A program made the translations under genes and the position numbers. Positions 35,729 to 45,431 of a stretch of DNA of 64,000 nucleotides are shown piece after piece. The stretch comes from Poseidonibacter antarcticus (GTDB taxonomy: Bacteria > Campylobacterota > Campylobacteria > Campylobacterales > Arcobacteraceae). The stretch is from contig NZ_RCWF01000005.1 in NCBI RefSeq assembly GCF_003667345.1, forward strand, positions 1 through 64,000, in the 5' to 3' direction. The stretch's first letter is position 1, and every line of letters starts with the position of its first letter. Under the pieces are notes generated by a model that saw nothing but the letters and a program-made list of their open reading frames with translations, was not told the DNA's origin and searched no databases.

Positions 35729-36319
35729 CTATTTTATTTCACTAAGTTGGAAAGATAAATCATTTATAATTTCTTCAAAAGCCTTATTTGTAGATAAAAC
35801 AAAACCATAAGGATTATTTTTTTGTGAAAGAATTCTTTTATTATAAGTAAAAGTTTTTACTAATTTTTTACCTGATACTAAAATAAATCTCACTTTAACA
35901 ATTGCATAAGATTTTTCATTTTCAATACTATTATAAAGATTTATAACATTTGTTTTTAAAATATAATCAAAATCAATATTTGCTTTTTCTTGTAACACAA
36001 TATTAAAAATATTACTGTCAATTATTCCTTGAGTTAAATTATTATGAATCATATAACTTGGAGAATTTATCCATTTATTTATTGCATATTTTTCAAATAA
36101 ATATGGCTTAGTAGAATAAAATATTTTTCTAGAATTAAAGTTTTTATTTACTTTAGGTATTTCTACATATATTGATTTTGAATTAGTAGAAAAAGTATTT
36201 TTATTTACTTTAAAATCAATAGAATATAAATTAGTAGGTAATACATCTTGTTTTAAAGTACATCCAGAAACAATAATACTTATAAAAAAACAAATAAAAA
36301 AACTAACACTATTTTTCAT
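35729..36319 (-). CDS. ABC-type transport auxiliary lipoprotein (PqiC-like)
   Basis: 196 residues with a lipoprotein signal: IIVSGCTL places the modified cysteine near residue 20. The mature domain fits the ABC_trans_aux/PqiC family that caps MCE-type lipid transporters at the outer membrane. ATG 36319 with GGAG six bases upstream is preferred to ATG 36337. It overlaps the MCE gene by 11 bases and ends eight bases from the convergent AbrB gene. Confidence 0.8.
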   Translation of the reverse strand: MKNSVSFFICFFISIIVSGCTLKQDVLPTNLYSIDFKVNKNTFSTNSKSIYVEIPKVNKNFNSRKIFYSTKPYLFEKYAINKWINSPSYMIHNNLTQGIIDSNIFNIVLQEKANIDFDYILKTNVINLYNSIENEKSYAIVKVRFILVSGKKLVKTFTYNKRILSQKNNPYGFVLSTNKAFEEIINDLSFQLSEIK

Positions 36320-37223
36320 CTTTTTCTCCTGGTCCATATTTTATATTTTTTTGTTTAAAAAGTATATCACTTGGACTCTCCTCTAAATCATCAATTAATT
36401 TTTGACCTTGAGTTAAAGTATCATCCAAATTATCTAAGACCTTATTTATTTTATTAAGACTCTCTTGCGATAATTCTTTTATATTAAATGAACCTTCTTG
36501 TAATTGTTTTAAGAATTCATTAGAAAATTCTTTAAAACTATTTGCACTTTTATTTATATCTGTAAACGATTTACTACTTACATCTGTTAAATTAGAAAGC
36601 TTTTTTAATAAATCATCAATTCTTTTTTCACCATCTACTAAATAAGAACTTATTTGATCTATATTTGACATACTTCGTTCACTTGAAGTTAGAAATTTAG
36701 AAAATGCTTCTATATTTTCATCATTTATTACTTTTTTAATTTGATTTAAAACTATCATAAATTCAGTTGTAATATCTTCTGTTGAATCAAATAAAGTTGC
36801 TAAAGCCGATGGCTTAGAAGGTATTACTTTCTTACCCTCTTCATTTGCTTTTAATAAAGCAGAATTATTTGTTCCACCTTTTAACTCAATATATTTGAGT
36901 CCAGTAATTCCTAAGCTTCCCAATATTGCATAATTATCTTCTTTAATAGGCGTTCCCTTTTTTATCTCAATGTCAAGTTCTATTTCTTCTGAATTTTCCG
37001 GATTTATTTTTATTTCATTTACCTTTCCTACTTCAAATCCTTTATATTTAATAGCAGAACCAATATTCAATCCAGAAATTGACTCTTTAAAATATATAGA
37101 ATAATCATCATATTTTTTCTTTTCAAAGCCATATTTCCCTAGCCAAAAAACAATTCCTAGAAGTAACAATGTAAAAATTACTATAAATATACCTATTTTA
37201 AAAAAATTTATTTTAGTATCCAT
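36309..37223 (-). CDS. mlaD: MCE/MlaD-family periplasmic lipid-binding protein
   Basis: 304 residues: one N-terminal membrane anchor (about 8-28), an MCE domain (about 40-120) with YFKESISGLNIGSAIKYKGFEVGKV and GLKYIELKGG, and a long helical C-terminal region (about 140-290) likely to form a tube by coiled coil. It carries phospholipids between the membranes with the permease and ATPase upstream. Adjacent to the ATPase gene with no gap. Confidence 0.88.
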   Translation of the reverse strand: MDTKINFFKIGIFIVIFTLLLLGIVFWLGKYGFEKKKYDDYSIYFKESISGLNIGSAIKYKGFEVGKVNEIKINPENSEEIELDIEIKKGTPIKEDNYAILGSLGITGLKYIELKGGTNNSALLKANEEGKKVIPSKPSALATLFDSTEDITTEFMIVLNQIKKVINDENIEAFSKFLTSSERSMSNIDQISSYLVDGEKRIDDLLKKLSNLTDVSSKSFTDINKSANSFKEFSNEFLKQLQEGSFNIKELSQESLNKINKVLDNLDDTLTQGQKLIDDLEESPSDILFKQKNIKYGPGEKDEK

Positions 37224-37961
37224 CTATTTAGCCTTTTTATTTGTTAAAAAATCTTTTATAAACTCATTATCTGATTTAAGTGCATCTGATATATTACCAT
37301 CAAATATAATGTCTTTTTTTAATATTATAAATCTATCTAAAACTGTTTTTATAGTTTCTAAATCATGAGTTATCACTACAATTGTAATATTTAAAACATC
37401 TCTTAAATAATTTATCAATTCGTTTATTTTTTCCGTACTTGCTGGGTCTAAACCACTTGTAGGTTCATCCAAAAATAATATCTTAGGCTCTAGGGCAAGA
37501 CTTCTTGCAAGTGCTACTCTTTTTTTCATTCCTCCACTTAATTCAGAAGGATAAAGTTTTGCACAATTTTTAGGAAGTCCAACTATTTCTAAATTGGTAT
37601 AAGCTATTTTTTCTATTAAATCCATTGGTAAATTTGTATATTCTTTTAACATAACACTAATATTCTCAATTACATTTAAAAAAGAATATAATGCTCCAAA
37701 TTGAAAAAGATATGAAAATTGTTGTTTTATTATTTGACTCTCTTTTAAAGTTAAATTTGATATATCTTTATCAAATATCTTAATAGTTCCTTTTTGAATT
37801 TCATTTAACATTACTATTTGTTTTATTAATACTGTTTTCCCTGAGCCACTTCCACCTAAAATTCCAAATATTTCTTTTTCATTTATTGAAAATGAAATAT
37901 TATTATGAACAATATTTTTGCCAAAAGCTGTTGATAAGTTTTCTATTTTAATAATTTCCAT
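37224..37961 (-). CDS. mlaF: Mla-type ABC transporter ATPase
   Basis: 245 residues with Walker A GGSGSGKTVLIKQ, signature LSGGMKKRVALARSLA and Walker B ILFLDEPTSGLDP, in the MlaF arrangement. It energises phospholipid transfer by the MlaE permease. Start codon overlaps the mlaE stop as TAATG. Confidence 0.9.
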   Translation of the reverse strand: MEIIKIENLSTAFGKNIVHNNISFSINEKEIFGILGGSGSGKTVLIKQIVMLNEIQKGTIKIFDKDISNLTLKESQIIKQQFSYLFQFGALYSFLNVIENISVMLKEYTNLPMDLIEKIAYTNLEIVGLPKNCAKLYPSELSGGMKKRVALARSLALEPKILFLDEPTSGLDPASTEKINELINYLRDVLNITIVVITHDLETIKTVLDRFIILKKDIIFDGNISDALKSDNEFIKDFLTNKKAK

Positions 37962-39070
37962 TATATTCCAATTTCTGTAAAAATTATTGAGAAAATGGCA
38001 TCTAAAAAAATTACAACAAAGATTCCATTTACAACACTCATAGTAGTAAACTTACCTATACTTGTAGTATTATTCTCAACTTGAAACCCTCTATAACACC
38101 CAATTAAAGCAATTGCCATTCCAAAGAATACTGATTTAAATATTCCTAATAAAAAATGCTTCAAAGGAACTTCTTGGCCTACTCTATTAATAAACTCTAA
38201 AAATGTAATATCTAAATCGATATAAGATATAAGCATACCGCCAAATAAACCAACAATATCTGCAAAAAATACTAATAAAGGTAAAGAAATAACTAGGGCA
38301 AAAATTCTAGGAAGAGTTAAGAATAAAATTGGTTCAAAATTCATTGTACGCATAGCATCAATTTCATCTGTTATTTTCATAGCTCCAATTTCGGCAGTAT
38401 AAGAACTAGCACTCCTCCCAGCAATTACAATGGCTGTTAATAAAGGGGCAATTTCTCGAAACATTGTAATTGAAATCATCTCAACTATAAAAATATTTGC
38501 ACCAAACTTTTCAAGTTGAACTGCACCTTGATAAGCTATAACTACACCAACTAAAAAAGATGTAATTCCCACAATAAATAAAGCATTTATAGCTGATGTA
38601 TCTATATATTTAAACATTGCTTTTATTCTCATCTTTTTAGGATTTAACAAGGAATAAATAAAAAAATAAAATACTTTTCCTAGAAATTTTATAAAATCTA
38701 AAGATCCAAGATAAAATTGATATGTTTTTTTCCCAATATTTTCAATAAAATAATTTTTTTCTTCAATTACAAAATCATTATCTTGATAATGTTTTTCATA
38801 AAATCTATATTTATTTTCATTATCTAACAAATTTTGTACAGATATATTTTCGTTCTTAAAAGTTTTGAAAAAAGAGATTAAATATATAAGAGCATTAGAA
38901 TTACACTCCTTTACATTTCCAAAATCTATAATAAGTTTTGAACTTTTTGATATATTTAATTTATTTAATTCTTTAATATTTTCAACAAGTGTTTCATTAT
39001 TCCAAATATTAAAAAGAGTTAACTCAAAGGTATTATTTGATAATTGTTTTAATCTAAAATTATTATTCAT
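37961..39070 (-). CDS. mlaE: MlaE-family permease with N-terminal STAS domain
   Basis: 369 residues. Residues 1-105 form a STAS-like domain (LIIDFGNVKECNSNALIYLISFF), replacing the separate MlaB of E. coli. The rest is an MlaE permease with about five membrane segments and EIAPLLTAIVIAGRSASSYTAEIGAMKITDEIDAM. First gene of mlaE-mlaF-mlaD-lipoprotein. No mlaC or mlaA adjoins. Confidence 0.9.
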   Translation of the reverse strand: MNNNFRLKQLSNNTFELTLFNIWNNETLVENIKELNKLNISKSSKLIIDFGNVKECNSNALIYLISFFKTFKNENISVQNLLDNENKYRFYEKHYQDNDFVIEEKNYFIENIGKKTYQFYLGSLDFIKFLGKVFYFFIYSLLNPKKMRIKAMFKYIDTSAINALFIVGITSFLVGVVIAYQGAVQLEKFGANIFIVEMISITMFREIAPLLTAIVIAGRSASSYTAEIGAMKITDEIDAMRTMNFEPILFLTLPRIFALVISLPLLVFFADIVGLFGGMLISYIDLDITFLEFINRVGQEVPLKHFLLGIFKSVFFGMAIALIGCYRGFQVENNTTSIGKFTTMSVVNGIFVVIFLDAIFSIIFTEIGI

Positions 39071-39223
39071 TTTATAATGACCCTTTAAACTATTGTATTA
39101 ATTATTAATATAATATCTAAAATTTGATTACACTAGGAATAAAAAATATTTATGTTAATTACAAATTTATTATCTTTAATGTATTATATTAACTTATGTT
39201 AAATAGCTTATTTAAGGTTCTTT

Positions 39224-40183
39224 ATGAAAAAAATATATTTACTTTTACCTTTTTGTATTCTTTTTTTTACAGCTTGTTTTAATGAAGAAAAAGAAGTAAA
39301 ATTTTATGGTAACGTTGATGTTAGAACTGTTTCTTTAGCATTTAGAGTTTCAGGAAGACTTGATACTTTAGATTTTGATGAAGGTCAAGACTTAAAAAAA
39401 GGTGATGTTATTGCCACAATTGAAAACTCTATTTTCAAAGAAAATTTAAATCAAATAAATGCGCAAATAAAGCTTCAAGAAATACAAATACAAAAGTTAG
39501 AAAAAGGTTATAGAAGCGAAGAAATAGAAAAAGCTAAAGCCCAACTCTCGCAAGTAAAGGCAAATTTAGATAAAACAAATAAAGATTTTAAAAGAGCTCA
39601 AAAACTTTTAAAATCAAACTCTATATCTACACAATCCTATGATAATACAAAAGCTTCTGCACTTAATTTAAAAGCACAATATGATTATGCAAAGAGTTCA
39701 TTGAACTTACTTCAAAATGGATATGAAATAGAAGATATTTTATCTGCTAAAGCTACTTTAGAATCATTAAAAGCACAAAGAAATATATTACAAATAAATC
39801 TTGATGATACAGTTTTATATTCACCCGTTGATGGAACAATTATAACAAAAGTTTATGAAGTTGGCTCTATTGTAAATGCTTCGCAAACTATAGTTGAAGT
39901 TGCAAAAAGTGATGAATATTGGGTTCGTAGTTATATCTCTGAGAAATACCTAGGAATTGTAAAAGCTGGAATGAAGGCTAGTATTTCTACAGATAGTAAT
40001 AAAAGTTATGAAGGAGTAGTTAGTTTTATATCTCCTCTTGCAGAATTCACTCCAAAAACAGTACAAACAGAAGATTTACGAACAGACTTAGTTTACAGAT
40101 TTCGAATAGTTTTAAAAAATGTTGATAATGATTTAAAACAAGGAATGCCTGTAACTATAAGTTTTCCAGAACTTGATTTGTAA
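39224..40183 (+). CDS. HlyD/YbhG-family membrane fusion lipoprotein
   Basis: 319 residues with lipobox LFFTAC (cysteine about 18), a biotinyl-like domain (VRTVSLAFRVSGRLDTLDFDEGQDLKKGDVIATIE), a long helical hairpin (about 70-190) and a beta-barrel domain. It would connect the ABC exporter that follows to an outer-membrane channel. First gene of a four-gene exporter operon. Confidence 0.88.
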   Translation: MKKIYLLLPFCILFFTACFNEEKEVKFYGNVDVRTVSLAFRVSGRLDTLDFDEGQDLKKGDVIATIENSIFKENLNQINAQIKLQEIQIQKLEKGYRSEEIEKAKAQLSQVKANLDKTNKDFKRAQKLLKSNSISTQSYDNTKASALNLKAQYDYAKSSLNLLQNGYEIEDILSAKATLESLKAQRNILQINLDDTVLYSPVDGTIITKVYEVGSIVNASQTIVEVAKSDEYWVRSYISEKYLGIVKAGMKASISTDSNKSYEGVVSFISPLAEFTPKTVQTEDLRTDLVYRFRIVLKNVDNDLKQGMPVTISFPELDL

Positions 40184-40188
40184 ATAAA

Positions 40189-41889
40189 ATGTCAATACTT
40201 TCTGTAAAAAATCTTACAAAAGAATTTTCAAAACAAAAGGCATTAAATAATATATCTTTTGAAATACAGCCTAATAAAATAACAGGAGTTGTAGGTCCAG
40301 ATGGTGCAGGTAAAACTACACTTTTGAGAATACTAAGTGGACTTTTAACTTTTGAGGCCAAAGAAGTCCAACTTATGGACTTAGATTTAGAATCAAATAT
40401 CCAAATAATACAAGAGCAAATAGGTTATATGCCTCAAAAATTTGGATTGTATGAAGATTTAACTGTAGAAGAAAATTTAAGATTATTTGCAAACTTACAA
40501 TCAATTCCTTTAGAAAATCTTGAAAATAGAATAAATGAGTTATTGCAGTTTACTTCACTTTATGACTTTAAAAACTTCTTAGCAAAAAACTTGTCAGGTG
40601 GAATGAAACAAAAATTAGGACTTGCTAGTGCATTGATTAAAAAACCAAAGATTTTACTTCTAGATGAACCAGGAGTTGGAGTTGACCCAATTTCTAGAAA
40701 AGAGCTTTGGTCTATGGTTGAAAATCTTACAAAAGAAAATGTGACAGTTTTATGGAGTACTGCGTATTTGGATGAAGCAGAACTTTGTGATGAAGTTATA
40801 CTTCTAAATGAAGGAGATATTCTTTTTTTTGGAAATCCTGATATTTTGAAAAATAAAATGGCTGATAAAGTATTTGATATTGTTGGAGATATAAAAGACA
40901 AAAGAAAAACACTGCAATTAGCGCTTCAGTATGATTATATAAAAGATGGTTTGATTTTAGGAAATAATATTAAAATCATCACAGATGAAAGTAAACAATT
41001 ACCTCCTTTAGAAGATATAAAAGCTTCAAATTGTGAATATAAAAAATCTATTCCTACTTTTGAAGATGGTTTTATGAATATTTTAAAAGCTGATTTTAAT
41101 GGTATTTCAAAATTAGCAGAGCAAATAGAGTTTATAAATACAGACGAAGAAAATATAATAGAAGTGAAAAATCTAACTAAAAAATTTGGTGATTTTACAG
41201 CTACTGATAATATTAGTTTTAATATTAAAAAGGGTCAAATATTTGGATTTTTAGGACCAAATGGAGCAGGAAAATCAACTACTTTTAAAATGCTTTGTGG
41301 CTTATTAAAACCAACAAGTGGAGAAGCCAAAGTATTAGGCTATAACTTTATGGAATCTTCACTAAAAGCTCGATGGAAAATAGGATATATGTCTCAAAAG
41401 TTTTCACTTTATTCAGATATAAGTGTCTATGAAAATCTTAAATTTTATGCAGGAATTTACGGACTTATTGGAGCGAAAAAGAAAAGAAAAATAAACAATA
41501 TGTTGGAAATATTTGAACTTTCTAAATTTAAAAATAAACAAGCAAAAGATTTACCACTTGGATTTAAACAAAGATTATCTTTAGCTTGTGCCATTATGCA
41601 CGATCCTGCTGTACTTTTCTTGGATGAGCCAACAAGTGGTGTTGACCCCGTAACTAGAAGAGAGTTTTGGAATCATATCTATGCAATGGTACAAAAAGGA
41701 ATGACTATCATGGTTACCACTCACTTTATGCAAGAAGCTGAATACTGTGATGAAATTGCTTTGATATATAAAGGAAAAGCAATTGCAATTGATCCACCAC
41801 AGGAGCTTATTTTAAAAATATCTCCAAAAGCCACAATGCAAGAAGCTTTTATAGAACTAATAAAAAGAAGTGATGATGTTCAAAATTAG
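40189..41889 (+). CDS. Tandem ABC ATPase, YbhF-like
   Basis: 566 residues with two nucleotide-binding domains. NBD1 (about 1-230): GPDGAGKT, LSGGMKQKLGLA, ILLLDEPGVGVDP. NBD2 (about 320-566): GPNGAGKS, a degenerate signature LPLGFKQRLSLA, VLFLDEPTSGVDP. The fused pair matches YbhF in YbhGFSR drug/ion exporters. The changed second signature may make one ATP site slow, as in other asymmetric ABC proteins. Confidence 0.9.
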   Translation: MSILSVKNLTKEFSKQKALNNISFEIQPNKITGVVGPDGAGKTTLLRILSGLLTFEAKEVQLMDLDLESNIQIIQEQIGYMPQKFGLYEDLTVEENLRLFANLQSIPLENLENRINELLQFTSLYDFKNFLAKNLSGGMKQKLGLASALIKKPKILLLDEPGVGVDPISRKELWSMVENLTKENVTVLWSTAYLDEAELCDEVILLNEGDILFFGNPDILKNKMADKVFDIVGDIKDKRKTLQLALQYDYIKDGLILGNNIKIITDESKQLPPLEDIKASNCEYKKSIPTFEDGFMNILKADFNGISKLAEQIEFINTDEENIIEVKNLTKKFGDFTATDNISFNIKKGQIFGFLGPNGAGKSTTFKMLCGLLKPTSGEAKVLGYNFMESSLKARWKIGYMSQKFSLYSDISVYENLKFYAGIYGLIGAKKKRKINNMLEIFELSKFKNKQAKDLPLGFKQRLSLACAIMHDPAVLFLDEPTSGVDPVTRREFWNHIYAMVQKGMTIMVTTHFMQEAEYCDEIALIYKGKAIAIDPPQELILKISPKATMQEAFIELIKRSDDVQN

Positions 41890-42988
41890 AAGATTTAAAG
41901 CTCTTTTCATAAAAGAATCTTATCAAATAATACGAGATCCAAGCTCTATACTTATAGCTTTGGTTTTACCATTGATTTTGCTTTTTTTAATGGGATATGC
42001 AATATCGCTTGATTCAAAAAATATACCCGTAGGAATCGTGGTTGAAAAATCTTCAAAAAATACACTAAGTCTAGTAGATGCCTTTAGAAACTCTGAAAGT
42101 TTCAATGTCCAAGTAACAAATAATAGAATAGATTTTCAAGATAAACTACAAAGAGGATTAATACGAGCTATTATCGTTATTCCTTCAACTTTTGAGAAAG
42201 ATTTAGAAACACAAAACACAAAAATACAAATTTTATCAGATGGAACTGAGCCAAATGTAGCAGGTTTTGTTCAAAAATATACTAGTGGAGTTTGGAGTAA
42301 TTGGCTTGTTCAAGAAGGTTTTGATAAAAAATCTACGCAATCTTCATTTGAGATACAAACAAGATATTGGTTTAATTCACCTCTTCTTAGCTCTTACTTT
42401 TTATTACCTGGTTCTATAGCTATTATTTTAACACTTATTGGTACTTTATTAACAGCTCTTGTGGTTGCTAGAGAATGGGAGCGAGGAACGATGGAAGCTA
42501 TTATGTCAACTCCTATTACTATAATGGAATTACTTTTAGGAAAACTCCTACCCTACTTCATACTTGGAATGATGTCTATGATTATCTGTGTGGCTATTGC
42601 TATTTTATGGTTTGAAATACCATTTATTGGCTCATTTTTCTTGCTTTTTCTTACCTCAGCATTGTATCTTTTTCCAGCACTTGGTCTTGGACTTTTGATT
42701 TCAACTTTGGCTAAGAATCAATTTGTAGCTGCACAAGCTGCACTGATAGTTGGGTTTTTACCTGCACTGTTATTATCAGGGTTTATATTCCAAATTAGTA
42801 GTATGCCTATATGGCTTCAATATATAACTCATATTATTCCTGCTAGTTATTATATAGTGATATTACAATGTATATTTTTAAGTGGTGATATTTATGAAGT
42901 GATTCTTCCTAATGTAATTGCTATGTTAATAGTAGGTACAGTCATCTTTTCAGTAATCGTTAAAATCACAAAAAAAAGGTTGGACTAA
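41873..42988 (+). CDS. ABC-2 permease, YbhS-like
   Basis: About 371 residues: one N-terminal membrane segment, a large extracytoplasmic domain (about 50-180) and five more segments with EWERGTMEAIMSTPITIMELLLGKLLPY, the ABC-2 elbow motif. Three starts lie together (GTG 41870, ATG 41873, ATG 41876); I list the first ATG. It overlaps the ATPase gene by 17 bases. Confidence 0.88.
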   Translation: MMFKIRRFKALFIKESYQIIRDPSSILIALVLPLILLFLMGYAISLDSKNIPVGIVVEKSSKNTLSLVDAFRNSESFNVQVTNNRIDFQDKLQRGLIRAIIVIPSTFEKDLETQNTKIQILSDGTEPNVAGFVQKYTSGVWSNWLVQEGFDKKSTQSSFEIQTRYWFNSPLLSSYFLLPGSIAIILTLIGTLLTALVVAREWERGTMEAIMSTPITIMELLLGKLLPYFILGMMSMIICVAIAILWFEIPFIGSFFLLFLTSALYLFPALGLGLLISTLAKNQFVAAQAALIVGFLPALLLSGFIFQISSMPIWLQYITHIIPASYYIVILQCIFLSGDIYEVILPNVIAMLIVGTVIFSVIVKITKKRLD

Positions 42989-44082
42989 TGGTTTGGATTT
43001 TTCAATTATTAGCTTTGATGAAAAAAGAATTTTTAGCTATTTGGAGCGATAAAAAATCTAGAATGATTATCATAGTTCCACCACTAGTACAACTTTTACT
43101 TTTTTCATTTGCAGTAACACTAGAAGTTAAAAATATAGATATTGCAGTTCTTGATAGAGATAACAGTCTAAAAAGCCAAGAGATAGTAAGAACACTTGAA
43201 TACAGTGATTCCTTTACAAACATTTATAGACTTTCTAGTGAAGAACAATTAAAAGAATATATAGATTCTCAAAAAGCTTTAATAGCTATTTATATTCCAC
43301 AAAATTTTGCAAAGAAAATACTAAAAAACGAAAATGTATCGATACAAATAATTGCAGATGGAAGAAAATCAAACAGCTCACAAATAGCACAAAAATATGT
43401 TCAATCAGCTATACAAAAAGTTGTAGTTAGTACATCTACTGATAATACAATCATTTCAAGAAACTTATACAACCCAAACCTTGATAACTTTTGGTGGATA
43501 CTTCCAAATCTAATGGGAAGCTTATCAATGCTAATTGCACTTTTATTAACATCATTATCAGTTGCGAGAGAGCGAGAACTTGGTACGTTTGAACAACTTT
43601 TAGTTTCTCCTCTTTCTTCAACTCTATTAATCATTGGAAAGACTATTCCACCTCTTTTGATAAGTATTGTTGAAGCTAGTTTTATATTTTTTGTAGCAAT
43701 TGTCTTTTTTAAAGTCCCTTTTGTAGGCTCACTTCTTATTCTTTATATAGGATTGATCTCTTTTTTATTTTCAATGGTAGGAATTGGACTTTTTATCTCT
43801 TCACTATCATCAACACAACAACAAGGTATTTTAGGAGCATTTGTCATAATGGTTCCTTTTATTTTGATGTCAGGATTTGCAACACCTGTTGAGAATATGC
43901 CTGAGTGGTTAGTACCTTTTACAGATATTATTCCTTTAAAGTATTTTCTAGTTTTACTAAAAGGTGTATTTCTAAAAGACATAAGTTTTGATATGGCTAT
44001 CTCTCTTATACTTCCTATGTTGGCACTTGGGTTTATATCACTATTTTTTGCTTCGTGGATGTTTAGGAAAAAGATTCAATAG
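42988..44082 (+). CDS. ABC-2 permease, YbhR-like
   Basis: 364 residues with the same topology as the preceding permease and RERELGTFEQLLVSPLSSTLLIIGK. The two would form a heterodimer. ATG overlaps the previous stop as TAATG. It ends the exporter operon; the cysteine hydrolase begins 93 bases later. Confidence 0.88.
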   Translation: MVWIFQLLALMKKEFLAIWSDKKSRMIIIVPPLVQLLLFSFAVTLEVKNIDIAVLDRDNSLKSQEIVRTLEYSDSFTNIYRLSSEEQLKEYIDSQKALIAIYIPQNFAKKILKNENVSIQIIADGRKSNSSQIAQKYVQSAIQKVVVSTSTDNTIISRNLYNPNLDNFWWILPNLMGSLSMLIALLLTSLSVARERELGTFEQLLVSPLSSTLLIIGKTIPPLLISIVEASFIFFVAIVFFKVPFVGSLLILYIGLISFLFSMVGIGLFISSLSSTQQQGILGAFVIMVPFILMSGFATPVENMPEWLVPFTDIIPLKYFLVLLKGVFLKDISFDMAISLILPMLALGFISLFFASWMFRKKIQ

Positions 44083-44174
44083 TTTAATCAAGAAATTTTC
44101 CTAATCCTTCTTTTTTCCCTCTATTAATTTATATACTTTTAATCACAATAATTTAAAATATAAAAGGAAAGATA

Positions 44175-44735
44175 ATGGAAAATACAGCACTAATAATTAT
44201 AGATTTACAAAACGACTACTTTGGAAGTATCAAAGATGCAAAATGGCAACTAGATAAAACAGAAGAAGCAGCAGACAATGCACTGAAAATACTAACAAAA
44301 TGTAGAGAAAAAGACATAAAAATAGTTCATGTAAGACATGAGTTTGAAAGTGAAGAAGCTCCATTTTTTACACCTAATTCAAATGGTTCAAAAATTCATG
44401 AATCTTTAACTCCAAAAGAGAATGAATCACAAGTTTTAAAACATAATGTAAATGCATTTAAAGATACAAATTTAAAAGCTATTTTGGATGATTCTAATAT
44501 TACAAATGTTATCATCGTTGGAGCAATGTCATATATGTGTATTGATGCAGTTACAAGAGCTGCTAGTGATTATGGATATAATTGCTTTTTAGCTCACGAT
44601 GCTTGTGCTACAAGTGATGTAGAGTTTAACGGTGTAAAAGTAGAAGCTAAACTAGCTCATGTGACAATTATGTCAGCACTTAGTTTTGCTTATGCAAATG
44701 TACAAACAAGTGAAGAAATACTAGAACTACTATAA
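44175..44735 (+). CDS. Isochorismatase-family cysteine hydrolase
   Basis: 186 residues with the catalytic triad of the family: D10 in LIIIDLQNDYF, K89 in VLKHNVNAF and C122 in GAMSYMCIDAVTRAASDYGY. Members hydrolyse nicotinamide, isochorismate or other amides; the residues here do not settle which. AAAGGAAAG precedes the ATG. The response regulator follows after eight bases. Confidence 0.85.
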   Translation: MENTALIIIDLQNDYFGSIKDAKWQLDKTEEAADNALKILTKCREKDIKIVHVRHEFESEEAPFFTPNSNGSKIHESLTPKENESQVLKHNVNAFKDTNLKAILDDSNITNVIIVGAMSYMCIDAVTRAASDYGYNCFLAHDACATSDVEFNGVKVEAKLAHVTIMSALSFAYANVQTSEEILELL

Positions 44736-44743
44736 GGGAAGAA

Positions 44744-45427
44744 ATGGAACTAAGTGATTTATCTGTACTTTATATAATGGATAATCAATATAAAGAAGAG
44801 AAACTATATTCTCTTCTTAGCCATACTGTAAATAAAGTAAGTTGTGCTACAAATATAAATGATGCAAAAACACAATATATAAAGCAATCTCCTTGCTTAA
44901 TCATCATAGATAGCAATTTTGAAAATAAAGATATTATTGAGTTCTTATGTGACTTACGAAAAGATGATATAAAAACTGCTTTTATAGTAATATCAAACAA
45001 TAAAGACAATCAATATTTAAGCCAATTATTAGAACTTTATATTACAAAGTATTTGATAAAACCTTTTAAAGCAGAAGTTTTAATCCAAGCACTAAACAAA
45101 TGTATGGAAATCATAGAAAGAAGAATATATAGCAATTTTAAAATAGCTGATAATATCTTCTTTAACTTCCAAACTCAAAGTATCATCAAAAATAATGAAT
45201 CATACGTGTTAAATAAAAAAGAGAGTTTACTCCTTAATCTACTAATACAAAATCAAGGAAGAATTATCACCTATGAAGAAATAGAGTATGAAATTTGGAA
45301 CAACGAATGCACAAATGCAGCTTTAAAATCTTTGATTAGAGATTTGAGAAAAAAGACAGCTAAAGATATTATAGTTAACTATTCAGGAATTGGATATAAG
45401 TTAGAATTACAAAAGATTAGTGCCTAA
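44744..45427 (+). CDS. Orphan OmpR-type response regulator
   Basis: 227 residues: an N-terminal receiver with D13 (in IMDN, where most have two acidic residues), phosphoacceptor D56 in LIIIDSNF and lysine in YLIKPF, then a winged-helix domain with LNKKESLLLNLLIQNQGR and IVNYSGIGYKLEL. No kinase gene adjoins. The acidic pocket is reduced, so phosphorylation may be weak or use an unusual partner. It ends four bases from the HNH gene on the opposite strand. Confidence 0.78.
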   Translation: MELSDLSVLYIMDNQYKEEKLYSLLSHTVNKVSCATNINDAKTQYIKQSPCLIIIDSNFENKDIIEFLCDLRKDDIKTAFIVISNNKDNQYLSQLLELYITKYLIKPFKAEVLIQALNKCMEIIERRIYSNFKIADNIFFNFQTQSIIKNNESYVLNKKESLLLNLLIQNQGRIITYEEIEYEIWNNECTNAALKSLIRDLRKKTAKDIIVNYSGIGYKLELQKISA

Positions 45428-45431
45428 TAAA

